Under the pieces are notes generated by a model. It was not told the DNA's origin. It did no database searches and worked only from the letters and a program-made list of their open reading frames with translations. This document shows, one piece after another, positions 1 to 10,348 of a DNA stretch of 64,000 nucleotides. Source of the DNA: Capniomyces stellatus (lineage: Eukaryota > Kickxellomycota > Harpellomycetes > Harpellales > Legeriomycetaceae); assembly GCA_001661515.1 (NCBI GenBank), contig LUVW01000015.1, positions 1,019,453 through 1,083,452 on the forward strand, in the 5' to 3' direction. The translations under genes and the position numbers were made by a program. The first letter of the stretch is position 1, and each line of letters opens with the position of its first letter.

Positions 1-2490
1 TTGTTGGCTCTTATTGCTATTATTTTAGGTTAGCCGTTTACACTGCACTTTTTATACTATTCGTCTTTGCTCGCTCGCTGGTTTAGTCTGTACTTTTTTT
101 TAAAAAAATTTGGAATATGAAAAAAATAATCTAGTAACCAGGATCTTTGTTTAACCTTAAATGTATTTATTCTGGAATTTCCAACTTCAACCTTAAAGCA
201 TAAACACAAACGAACCTTTGGATCAATTTCTAATGAAGGTAATTTCAGAGTTTCACTTTTACTTTTCTAGTTAAATTTTATTCAAACAGGAATTGGAAGA
301 AAATAGCTCTTTTTACTGGATGTCACTGGCTAGTTATCGAATAAATCTTAAATTTTATAAATTGAATCCCAAAACTTTTAAATATGTTATTGATCGGCTC
401 AAAAATCACAAACCAGATTCTGCCAAATTATGCTTTAATTAAGCAAAATGGCTTTGTGGGCAATCCAATCATGTGAACTGATTCGACTTTAAGCCGCACT
501 TTTTATTTTACTCTTAACATCAAATAGGTTTAAAGTCGAATTTCATGGTAACAGTTAAAAGATAAGAAGCTCAAGATAATAGCTCAAGATAAGGGATTCA
601 AGATAAGTGATTCAAGATAAGGGGTTCAAAATAAGGTATCCAAGATAAGGTGTATTCAAGATAAGGTATTTAGGATAAGTGAAGGGTAGCTTAATGACTT
701 GTTGTGACACACTTTAAGCCAGGATGTTTAAACTCAAATGTTTAAACATATTGGTTTAATGTGTGATCATTGCTAAATTATAAATTTCTAGCTCATGGTC
801 ACGTCAATTTTGTTATCAAGTGTGATTATTTGAAGAGATCAAGAATTTGGCGATAAAAAGTGGATGCTGTTCAAAGTGTATTTAGAGGTTTAGTTGCTTT
901 TATTCAGTACAAGCAAGTGAGGTATTTGACAGGAAAGTGATTTTATATGTTACACTTTTAAAGTGAAATAAAGTAAAATGAAATAAAAACAAGATTGGCT
1001 AATGACATGACATGGATGTAAAAGGGATTCCTACCTTCTATTTTTTAAATAATAAAATCAAAATAAAATCAAAAATACGGATGGGCTAGAAGGGAACGTG
1101 TTTGGTTTGGGAAAGGTGGTAAAGTGATAGGAGGAGAGAAATGAGTGGAGAGTGTAAAATGGACAAGTAAAAACACCAGGACAACGAAAACGCCAAAACT
1201 CGGCAGCATAAAGTACATAATGACAACTAAAACGTGTTTTAGTGGACGGAATTGAATTGGTAAATAAACAATGGAGTGCAAGCTGGTCAAATTAAAACAG
1301 TTGCGGAATAGGAAAAAGAAGAAAAAAAAACAATGAATTGAAAAATAAGGCAGAGCAGTTTGGGCGAATGGAGTGTGGCCTAGTTTGTGAGATACCAAGA
1401 GAAATAACTAGAAAAACAATTGAAAATAGAGAAAATGGAACCAAACAGACACGTAAATAATTAAAAGATGTGGAATTAAATGTGGTCAAAACAAAATTAG
1501 AATTACAAAAAAAAACCCCCAATAGTAAAAATATAAATGAGGAGTATTCAGAAAACTGGATGCCTTTATAAAAGATTTCGCCAATTTTGTCAATAAAAAT
1601 AGAAGACTGGGCCAATGGTTGTTAGGCTAATTATGGAGTTAATACAAAATCAAAAAAAAAAAATGAATGGCAAAAACGCAAAAGCAAGCTTTAGAGATTA
1701 CTTGAGAAAAAATAAATGAATCTAGAAAAATTAAAGCAAGGACGCCATTGGATTGAAAATATAAGGAACAAAAAAAAATGGCAAGGTAAAAAGACGAATT
1801 CGTTTCATTTTGCAACATAGTTGTTAATGAAAAAAAAAAGCGAGTAAAGCTAGAAGGAAAACCACAAACGCGACAATAAAGCAGAAGAGTAAAAATTCGC
1901 AAAAACGAGCTAATCGAAATCCTGTCTTTTATTTTGGAAATTAAAGTATGGACAGGCAAGATTTATTATAACCAGTAAAAGAAACAAGTGAAATGAAAAA
2001 GTAGTAATTGAGGATTAAAGAAAACAAAAGACAAGTAAAAAAAGATAAAAAAAATTAGAAGAGAGCAAGAATTGGTATTTTATTAGTTTAACCAAAAAGA
2101 GTTTAAAAGAAACGAATTCCTCTTTGTTTATATTTGTTTTTATTAAAAATAAAATCGATGCGTATAATATTATAGTTTGTATATAAAAGAGTGGCAAGTT
2201 TTAGTATATTGAAAACCAGAATCGTTTTATTAACTTTTATTTTACTTTATTTCAGCAGAGAATATTAGAGTAAAGAATCGGCTTAAAGCCCGTGTAGTAT
2301 TTAATGAGGAGATAGAAGGATAAATATACTAGTAAACTCCAGACTATAGCATATTGTAAAAAGCATAAACAAGATAATAAAAAAAAGGCAAGAGAAAATA
2401 AATAAAGCGGTAGTGAGGAAAGATATATAGACAGGTATATAGATATAATAAGAGAAGAAGGATATAATAAGAGAAACAGATATATAAAAG
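1..2490. other. A-rich region upstream of Rad21, no gene recognised
   Basis: I see no convincing exon here on either strand. From about 950 to 2480 the plus strand is strongly A-rich. The long minus-strand open frames that result encode Phe/Leu/Ser/Ile-rich low-complexity peptides, as expected from reading poly-T-rich DNA. The last few hundred bases probably hold the promoter and leader of the downstream cohesin gene. A degenerate tandem repeat at about 569-680 is listed separately. Confidence 0.6.
569..680. repeat. degenerate tandem repeat, unit about TTCAAGATAAGG
   Basis: The core TCAAGATAA, or a close variant, recurs about eight times with 12-15 bp spacing. Copies diverge by single-base changes and small insertions, so this looks like an old minisatellite. 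It lies well upstream of any recognised gene. Confidence 0.7.
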
Positions 2491-4742
2491 ATGTTTTTTT
2501 CGGAAGCGATATTGTTAAAGAAGGGGCCGCTTGCAAAGGTATGGCTGGCAGCACATTGGGAGAAAAAGATGAATAAGACACAGTTTATGCAGACAAGCAT
2601 CAGTAGTTCAGTGGGTAAGCATGGACATAAAAGAGAATGAATAAAGGATATGTTTCAGAGTATGACAAGCAAACAAACAAAAAGGAATATAACTGTAACT
2701 ATAACTGTAAATGTAAATGTAACTGTAACTGTGTAATAGGAGCATTGGTTGGAGGTGATCAGCCACCACTGGCTTTGAGGTTGTCGGGGCAGTTGTTGTT
2801 GGGAATAGCGCGCATATACTCGCGCAAGGCAAAGTATTTGCTTGAGGATTGTACAGAGGCATTGTTGAAGATAAAGATGGCGTTTAGGCCGGGGGTAGTG
2901 GACATGGCAGAAGCGACGGTGGCAACAAGAGCAGCAATAACGCTGCCGGACACACTTACAGAGTTTGACGTGATGTTGCCGAGCAAGAGTAGCGAAAATA
3001 GGTATTTGGAGTTGGAGGGATATGGAGTGGTCGACGCGCGGGACAAAAGTGGTAGAGAAGGGTTGGGCGGGGATAGAGGCAGCAGGATGACTAGCCATGT
3101 GTCGGACCTGAGAGACATTACGTTAGCAGAGGATGACAGCATGGATGCGTCGATGGTGGCACGGGCAGGAGGGGGAGTGGTGGTAGGAGGGAGGGGCGGA
3201 AGGGACAGTTTTGGGCTGGGGGGAGTTGGGGAAGAGTTGCTTGGTAGAGATGACGACTTTAGGTTTGATATTGGGGATGACTGGTTGATGAGCCCAAGAG
3301 AGCCAACCGAAGCATACCAGTTTGAGCAAGGCGGGCCGAGTGTGGGGGCAGGGGACGACAGTCTTATGGACGTGGAGATGGCGAGAAGAGATGTGGGAGT
3401 GGGATACAACGAGCCAAACATCTTTGAGACAGGGTCGGATCTGGATATTGGTGAAAAGAGTGTTGGGATGGAAAACATTGCAAATGCATCGCTTCTTGGG
3501 GGATCGGGGATTGGAGGTGCAAGCTTGATGAGCGAGGGGTCGATTCTGGGGGGTGAGCACAGCATTTTCAAGAGTGTGGCTGAAGGAATAAACTTTGAGG
3601 CCAACTTGATTGGTGGGGAAGATCTTGGTAGCGACGAGCTGGCGTGGGAGCAAGCAGAGCAAGACGTGTTGCTGCCCAGCACAGACGCGACAGGGGGTGA
3701 GGACTTGACACTTACAAGAAGAAAGAGGAAACACGGAGCAACAGACCTGGTTGACGAGGAGACCCTGTATCCAAACTCAAGGTTGCGGGAAAGCCTGGAG
3801 GATCCGCGGGCGCTTCTGCAGCCACCCAGCTACCTGCAGCACCGGGGGAGTGGGGGCGAGGCAAACCTGCTTTTGAATAGCAGGAGGGTAGAGTTCCCAG
3901 ACGTGCTGGCGGATCTGTTTGACAAGAAGAGACTTTTGCCAGCCGAGTACCTGAACAGCAACGTCAACATTGGACTCAGCCTGCTGGCTGGCGAAGACGA
4001 ATCGGGGCCTCAGGTGGTTCCGGGAGACGAAAAAGACGCAAGCATCAACCTCAACCTCAACTTGAATCTAAACTTGGATCCTTGGACTGGACTTGGCGAG
4101 GAGGGTGCATCAAGCCCCAACCAGGCCAAAATCAACCAGGCCGGCAGTGACAACAACCAATTGCTGCTTCTGGACGACGCTGACCTGATTCAAGCCGGCA
4201 GAAACGAATTCAACAATGACGACTTGGACGAGTTCAGACTCGATCTCCCGTCCAACATTGACGAACAACAACTACACTTTGACCAGCTCGATCACGACCT
4301 CAATATTTCTTCAGCCAACCCGCTACTGCCCGCAAGAATCCCCCTATTCACCGAAATCTCCGGCCTCAGCAACCAGCAACTCCCAACAAACCAAGTCGAC
4401 ACCCAGCAAGCCATCGAAGCCCTTGCAAATCAGCTGCCTTCAGACGAAAACATCGATGGTCTAACCACCAACCACCCCCTCATTGCTGCTGGCTTCAGCA
4501 AGGCTACTATTGGCGCCATCCATTTGCTTGACTCAAAGTCCTCGCCCAGTGAACCTACTCTAAGTTTCAACCAAACCACCCAGCTGGCTCCAAGGTCCGA
4601 CGCCGTCAAGCTGTTCTTTGAAGTCTTGGTCCTTAAAACCCGCGACTTTATCCAAGTCGATCAAAAGTCATCCTTTGGCGATATCCTTATCACTCCTCTA
4701 CCCAAACTACACGACGCCGCCCAAACTCTTTCCTCTCTCTAA
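2491..4742 (+). CDS. rad21: Cohesin kleisin subunit Rad21/Scc1 (2 exons)
   Basis: This is the kleisin that closes the Smc1-Smc3 ring in mitotic cohesin and is cut by separase at anaphase. Exon 1 is 2491-2614 ([20 protein letters not shown], the family N-terminus). A 125-nt intron (GTAAGC to TAG) is followed by exon 2, 2740-4742; the joined protein is 708 aa. The Rad21/Rec8 N-terminal domain continues through [20 protein letters not shown] and FRPGVVDM. The middle is acidic and disordered, with an Asn-Leu repeat. The C-terminal winged helix that binds Smc1 ends in [25 protein letters not shown] at residues 393-398 fits the separase consensus (S/D)xExxR, which is inference. Length is normal and no domain is missing. 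An ATG at 2637 inside the intron is not the start, because it would drop the conserved N-terminus. Confidence 0.95.
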
Positions 4743-5389
4743 ATCCATTTCCAGTCCTGCATTTTCATTTACTTTAATTCCCTGTTATACTTTATATTCA
4801 TTGCATCATATTTATACCAACAACACATTTCTTACTATTACAATTTTTACTTGACTACTTTTACTTGACTACTTTTACTTGACTACTTTTATTTTACTAC
4901 CTTTACTTTACTACTTTTACTTTACTACTTTTACTTTACTGCTTTTAACGTTAATATCACATTTTCATTACTTGTCCAAGAAAATTTACTATTAAAAAAA
5001 TATATTTTGCTTTTATTATATAATATCATCCGAGTTTAACAATAGAAAAAATATGTAAACTGCAGGCAGCACCCTCAAATCAAGCATTCTCATACACTAT
5101 TAAAACTAATCGTTAAAAGCTACTGAAATCGAAATAAAAATTGGGAAAACTTCTTTTAGTTTAGCAGGTCCCTTTTCAAGCTGTACCTCAATTATTTTAT
5201 TTTCTTTCATTGCTTATTTTCTTTCGTTGCTTATTTTCTCAAGTCCGCCGCATCTCCCTGTCTTTTTTATTCCCTGTTTATACATACACATATATCCCCC
5301 CCCCTTCTCTCCTTCTTCCCTCACCAATCCATATTGATTGGTTGACTAATATATTGCTCGACTTGTTTCAAGCTAGCTTTTATTCTTCC
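4743..5389. other. intergenic spacer between convergent Rad21 and Spg1 genes
   Basis: The two flanking genes converge, so this should be shared 3' flanking and terminator DNA. It is T-rich on the plus strand and contains a tandem repeat (4846-4946). I see no coding signal. Confidence 0.6.
4846..4946. repeat. tandem repeat, unit about TTTTACTTGACTAC
   Basis: A 14-15 bp unit repeats about six times just downstream of the Rad21 stop. The first copies read ACTTGACTAC and later ones drift to ACTTTACTAC, so the array shows internal divergence by position. Confidence 0.8.
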
Positions 5390-5854
5390 TCAATAGTCCT
5401 TAAATATCAAAATCGGTGCTCCAACTTCTGTTATCTCCCCGAAATTCAACGTCAAGTCAAACGCCTTCCCAAGAACTATTTTAAACACCCGGTGGACGTT
5501 CACACTATGCATGCTTGAACAAAACACCAGCGGTGCCCGCATTGCCCTTGCCATCGCCATCGAGTACTTTGTCATCACCTCTTGGTCCTCCCGGCTAGTA
5601 ATTTCCGGGTCCACAAACAAATCGTACTTTGTTCCTACCAACAACACTATCGCTGACTCGTTAAACCCCCGTGCCTGCTTATACCACTGTCGGACACTGT
5701 TCAATGACGACCTTCTTGTTAAATCAAACATAAACAGTATTGCTGTTGCCTCGTTGCATACTATCGGCAACATGTTTACAAACTCTTGTTCACCTATTTT
5801 TTCAATTCATTATTACGTTTACTTTTTATTTTTTAGCTTTCATTGTATCACTTA

Positions 5855-5890
<36 letters not shown>

Positions 5891-6256
5891 TTCCCACCCT
5901 TCTTCCTTCTCATCCCACTTACCTCCTAAATCCCATATACTAAACGTCACCCGTGTGCTTCGGAGTAATATTGTCTTTTCCATAAAATTCACTCCAAGTG
6001 TTTGGATATAGTCAGGCTCATATTTTCCCTCCACATACTTCACCATCAGTGTTGTTTTACCAATTTGTGCATCCCCAAGCATACCAACTTTGATTGTTAA
6101 ACTATATCATTTTATTCTCAAATTTACCAACTACTCGAACTTTACTTTTATACTGTATTGATACACAATACGACATATCTGAATACCTTTTTTTTAAAAA
6201 AAAGAAGGAAAAGAAACAAAAAATCCTCTCCCCTCAGCTACCTACCTATCTTGCAT
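5390..6256 (-). CDS. spg1: Spg1/Tem1-family septation GTPase (3 exons)
   Basis: This is a small Ras-like GTPase that switches on the septation initiation/mitotic exit network at spindle poles. Exon 2 (6101-5923) has the P-loop GDAQIGKT and QTLGVNFMEK, and ends in WDLGG. Exon 3 (5793-5390) has EFVNMLPIVCNEA, FMFDLTRRSSLNS, the base-recognition motif GTKYD, the FCSSMHS region and the family C-terminus PILIFKDY. The donor at 5922 and acceptor at 5794 fit by phase and homology. The first coding exon is less sure: ATG CAA GAT AG at 6256-6246 splices in phase to give SLTIKVGMLGD, matching family members; the total is then 197 aa. The residue equivalent to Ras Gln61 is Glu (GGEQEF where relatives have GGQREF). 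No C-terminal prenylation Cys is seen, which is normal for this family. Confidence 0.92.
5859..5886. repeat. (CT)n microsatellite inside an intron of the Spg1 gene
   Basis: A run of about 14 CT units lies within the 129-nt intron 5922-5794. On the gene's own strand it reads (AG)n. Confidence 0.9.
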
Positions 6257-9200
6257 TTCCTCTTCTTCAGTTTCATTTCCTTGATTCACATGTCGATTTC
6301 CGGACCCATGTGATGTCTCTGTTCTGCCCCTTCCTCTCTCGTACTCATTATTGTCATAATTACGATGTCTGCTCATTTTTTATCCTTTTTTTTATCTTTT
6401 TTGCTTTTTTTTGTCGTTGTTTTACGCTCTACTCTCTAAATCTAATTCTGCAATAGAAGAGTAATGGAGGAAAAGGACGCTATAATTGCGTGTACGTGTT
6501 ATTCGTGTGCCAGTGCCAGTGTGTATCGATATGTGTGTGTATGTTTTTTTTTTGTGTATGCGTATGCGTATGTTTGTGTAAATGTGTTTTACTGCTATTC
6601 TTTGTGTTTATATGGCTTGTATTGATTTCGATTATGTTTACGGGCAAGTTCTCTTTAAATTTAATTTACAGTTCGTTTATATACTTTTTTTCAACTCTAC
6701 TATGAAGAGAATGGGTATAAAGGTAAAAAAAAGAATTAATTCCGATACTTTGTCTTTGTGAACGATATCGTGTGGTGTTTTATAATTATCCTATTTCAAT
6801 TTAATTTTTCTCTGTTCCTTTTCCTGCCCTTTCTGTATTCAAGAGCTCCTCTTTTGTTCTCAGTGTATTTATCACTACTTTTTCTTTTTTTGCTTTCTTT
6901 TTCAATCTCGAAGACTTTGCTTTCCACAGTATATTTCATTTGGTTAGCAAAAGTACAGCTTTAATCTAATCCCACTCGTCTTTTGCTTTAGATTGTTGAT
7001 ATGCCTATTAATCATTACTTGGATTGTATTTTCAGCACTTTTTCGTTTTATTTTCTTTTAACCCTACCTCCTCAATCGGCTTTTTTACTCTAGCTTCACT
7101 TTTTATGAGCTTTTAGTAACGTTGATTCTAATCACTTTTACCACCATTATTTGCGTCAATTAGATTTACTGTGTCACAAACATATTAGCTTTTACAACTG
7201 GGAGTCGCAATAAACAAATTTTATTTTTTGAACTTTTGTGTTTCTCCAATTCCCTTTCAATTCGCCTTTACTCTTTTTTATTTTTTATTTTGTTCTATTT
7301 TATATTTTTAATTTATTTACTTTACATTTAGATATTTATTATTTACATTTATTAACTTGCCGCGTTATAAACCTCGTTGATTTAATTCCAATTTTTGCTA
7401 ATTCTGATGTTAATTTACCTTATTTTTTTTATTGATATTTCATCATTTAAATCTTGATCAATTTAATTTACACTATTTACTTTGTTACTATTTCTGCCAT
7501 TTGTTTGTCTTTTTTTCTTTTTTGCTTCATCTTTTTACTGATTTTGCTCGTTTTTCTATTCTCGCCTATATAATTTACCTAGATTTTTTACTTTACACTC
7601 CTTTTTTTTTTCTTGACATCACCTTTCTGGAATATTAAACCAGCTCACTCACTACGTTCTCGCTCATCGTTTACTCATCACTTGTTCTTTAATCCTTTTT
7701 CTATTTCATCACAAACCTATCCAAAAAAATAATATTATAAAAAATGACGAACTCCTTTGTTCAACACACTAGTCATATTTAGCAATCCATCTTTTGTATC
7801 ACTCAGCTTAGCATTTAAATAAACGCATTTCTTTTTCCTTTTCACAAAACCATTTACCCTAGTCCCTTCAACCTTAATCAAATAAAATTAGTTCATTTCA
7901 AACGCTCCTTTTTTTAATTTCGCACAATTAAATATTCATTTTGATTCACCCGTTTTTATTTTCAATTTGCCTTTAAACACCGGGATAATGTAAATCATAA
8001 CAAATAAACATTGAACCTTACCAATCCCTGTGTCCTTGCACCCAACTCCAAAATCTTCACCAATTTCCCAAGTAATTGTTGACTTTTCTTCAATGCTGAA
8101 TCTTCTCTTTAGTCTCACCTTTTCTTTCTTTCTTTTAATCAGTCAACCAACCATTCAATACGATCACCTCTTTTATTTTTACCTTTCTTGTCCATTACCT
8201 TGTTTCCATATTATTACTACATTATTAATCCTAAGAAATCAATGATTAGTCATGCTACTTTCTTCATGATCATTTTAGTTGTGGTCCTTATTTAAACGCA
8301 AGTAGATTACTACACAAAGTACAAATATAATTTGGGGTTTTTTTTTTGGTTTTTAGGATCAACATTTCTGCCAGTGCTTACATTTGTGTATATGTTTATG
8401 TTTACTTTTATCAAGACTTGGCCAAACACACACTTTGTTCAACCGTTGTGACCTGCAAATCATACACAATAGTTAAAATGACTATTCCAAACCAGTATCC
8501 CATTCACTAAAGATTGTAATATTTAGCCCGCTATTAACCGATTACACAGTGGTTGTGTCAGGTTACATTTCTGTTGGACAAATGATCTGCTGTCTACTTA
8601 ACCATAGTCTTCTTCACAAGTCAACTAATTATCCTTTTCATCTGTTTCCAAAGCTCAACCATTTCTTTTGTCTCGCTCTTATTACACTCTTTACACCGTT
8701 TAACCGCTTTCCCATGGCGAACATCTCCTATACCACACAATTAAGCCACCCATCCTTTTCTGTCTCTGACACAATTGCGCCGATCTTGGAGGTAAGCCAG
8801 ACCACATAGCTCTCTCACCACTGCGTATCTAATATAGACCGCAGTTTTTATCTCAATGAACAGCTATTGCTGAAATATTTAGTAACTTGCGATATCTAAA
8901 CTTGGTGTTCGATTTATACAAGCACTACTTTGTACAATAATAACTGATAGTTGGATATAACATCCGCCTTATTCTCTTCATTTTGATTGTACTGGCTTTT
9001 TTCTTATGTTTTTTTCTTTGATCTGACCGAGTTTTATCGAATTGAATGTTCTTGCCTCAATTTCTGTTTCTGTTTCTGTTTCTGCTCAGTGCTTTGTAAT
9101 AAGTACAACCGTTATTGGCAGATTAGCTAATTTGAACCATTATGTCCTGTATTGTCAAAATTAATATTCATAAACCTGTGTCGATTTGATTTATCAACTT

Positions 9201-10348
9201 TAATTACCTGAGATGTTGCAGTGAAATTGCACTATCTCTTTCGATGAATTAGTTCAACAATTAATCAATTATCAAAACTGGCACTATTTAGCTTGATTGA
9301 TTAAACCGAAACATCAGGTTAATTTGATTAATAAACATATGGCCTCAACCAAAACGGATATATTTACCCAACTAATTAATATAGTAAATTCAATGTACAT
9401 TATTAATGCAAGTGCCGGATGCTAAAAAAAAACGTGTCCTGATTGAGAACATGGTATTCTGAGTTGGAGTAAATCAGTTAAAGGTGACTTTCAATTTTTA
9501 TAAAATGGTACATTGTAATAATAATTCCTCGAGTCTACAACACTATTAAGTTTAGAGTTGTTGAAGCCAGCTACTTGCATGCACTGATAACTAATCCCTC
9601 TTCCACATATCCTCTCCCACCTTTCTTTTCCACATACCAACAATAAAATGGTATCAGAGCTACTTTAAAGTTTACACTAAAGTAAAAAAAAATGCTGCAA
9701 CTAAATAGGAAATCGTCTTGCAAAAAAATAAAAAAATAACTGAAAATCATATTATATACTCAAAGTTCTGAGATGAATCGTTAACTTTTAGGTTGCCTAT
9801 TGTTCTCGGTTAGTGATTAATGGTTAATGCTTGATCGGCTAAACTTGAATAGTAGAGTTTAATCTTGTCTTACGTTCCCTTAAACACCATTTTGCTTGAC
9901 GGCTTTTGTGACAACTGTAAATTTAACAGTTCTGATCGGCTTTTTAAGGTTTTTTATGGCATATTGGGTAAAGCGACTCTACTTTTGTGTCCAGTAGCAT
10001 CCAGCCCTTCACTTTGTTTGTTATTTATATGTATTTTATTTACCAATAAATCAGTTTAGATCAAAAATAATATATTCCGTTATTATTGGTGCACACTGTT
10101 TACAATTTTGTATGTTTCCAACCAGGACAATTAAATAAACATTCAAAAAAAAAATTCAAAAAATCAAAAAAAGCTACATATCAGGCGGTTCAACACCAAA
10201 TAGTACTGGCAACCAAAGTTCAATCAGCATGCACAAGTTGCTTTAAACCCTACACTCACCAATTAGTTTGCTAAAATTGAATCCGCATTGAAATTATTTC
10301 AAACCAAAAGTATATTCAAGCCTTCTGATTCTATCACAATTGCCAATA
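6257..10348. other. T-rich gene-poor region of about 4.1 kb
   Basis: From 6260 to about 8300 the plus strand is strongly T-rich. It contains a GT-rich microsatellite (about 6525-6590) and many AT runs, but no exon I can tie to a family. Two stretches look slightly more coding-like. One is ATG at 8715 with 26 sense codons ending at the donor GAG|GTAAGC, which could join in phase to CTATTGCTG after the CAG at about 8863 to give a peptide of some 37 residues. The other is about 9865-10059. Neither resembles a protein I know. A possible LTR scar at about 9559-9660 is listed separately. Confidence 0.5.
9559..9660 (+). mobile_element. possible LTR-retrotransposon remnant with tRNA primer-binding site
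   Basis: TGGTATCAGAGC at 9649-9660 is identical to the classic primer-binding site complementary to the 3' end of initiator tRNA-Met in many Copia and TRIM elements. Six bases upstream a segment ends CAACA (9638-9642), and the nearest matching start TGTTG is at 9559. That gives the TG...CA ends and 5-bp inverted termini of an LTR, but only 84 bp long. No gag/pol ORF or second LTR was found in the next 700 bp. If real, it is a solo or truncated scar. A chance match of 12 bases is unlikely but possible. Confidence 0.4.

Noticed and set aside
1069..2862. Series of minus-strand open frames of about 60-147 codons
   Set aside because: They are Phe/Leu/Ser/Ile-rich readings of A-rich DNA or the reverse of Rad21 codons, with no motif and no sensible starts.
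2759..3734. Two long minus-strand frames opposite Rad21
   Set aside because: They lie antisense to a clear Rad21 coding exon; Pro/Ser-rich shadows of Asp/Glu/Gly codons.
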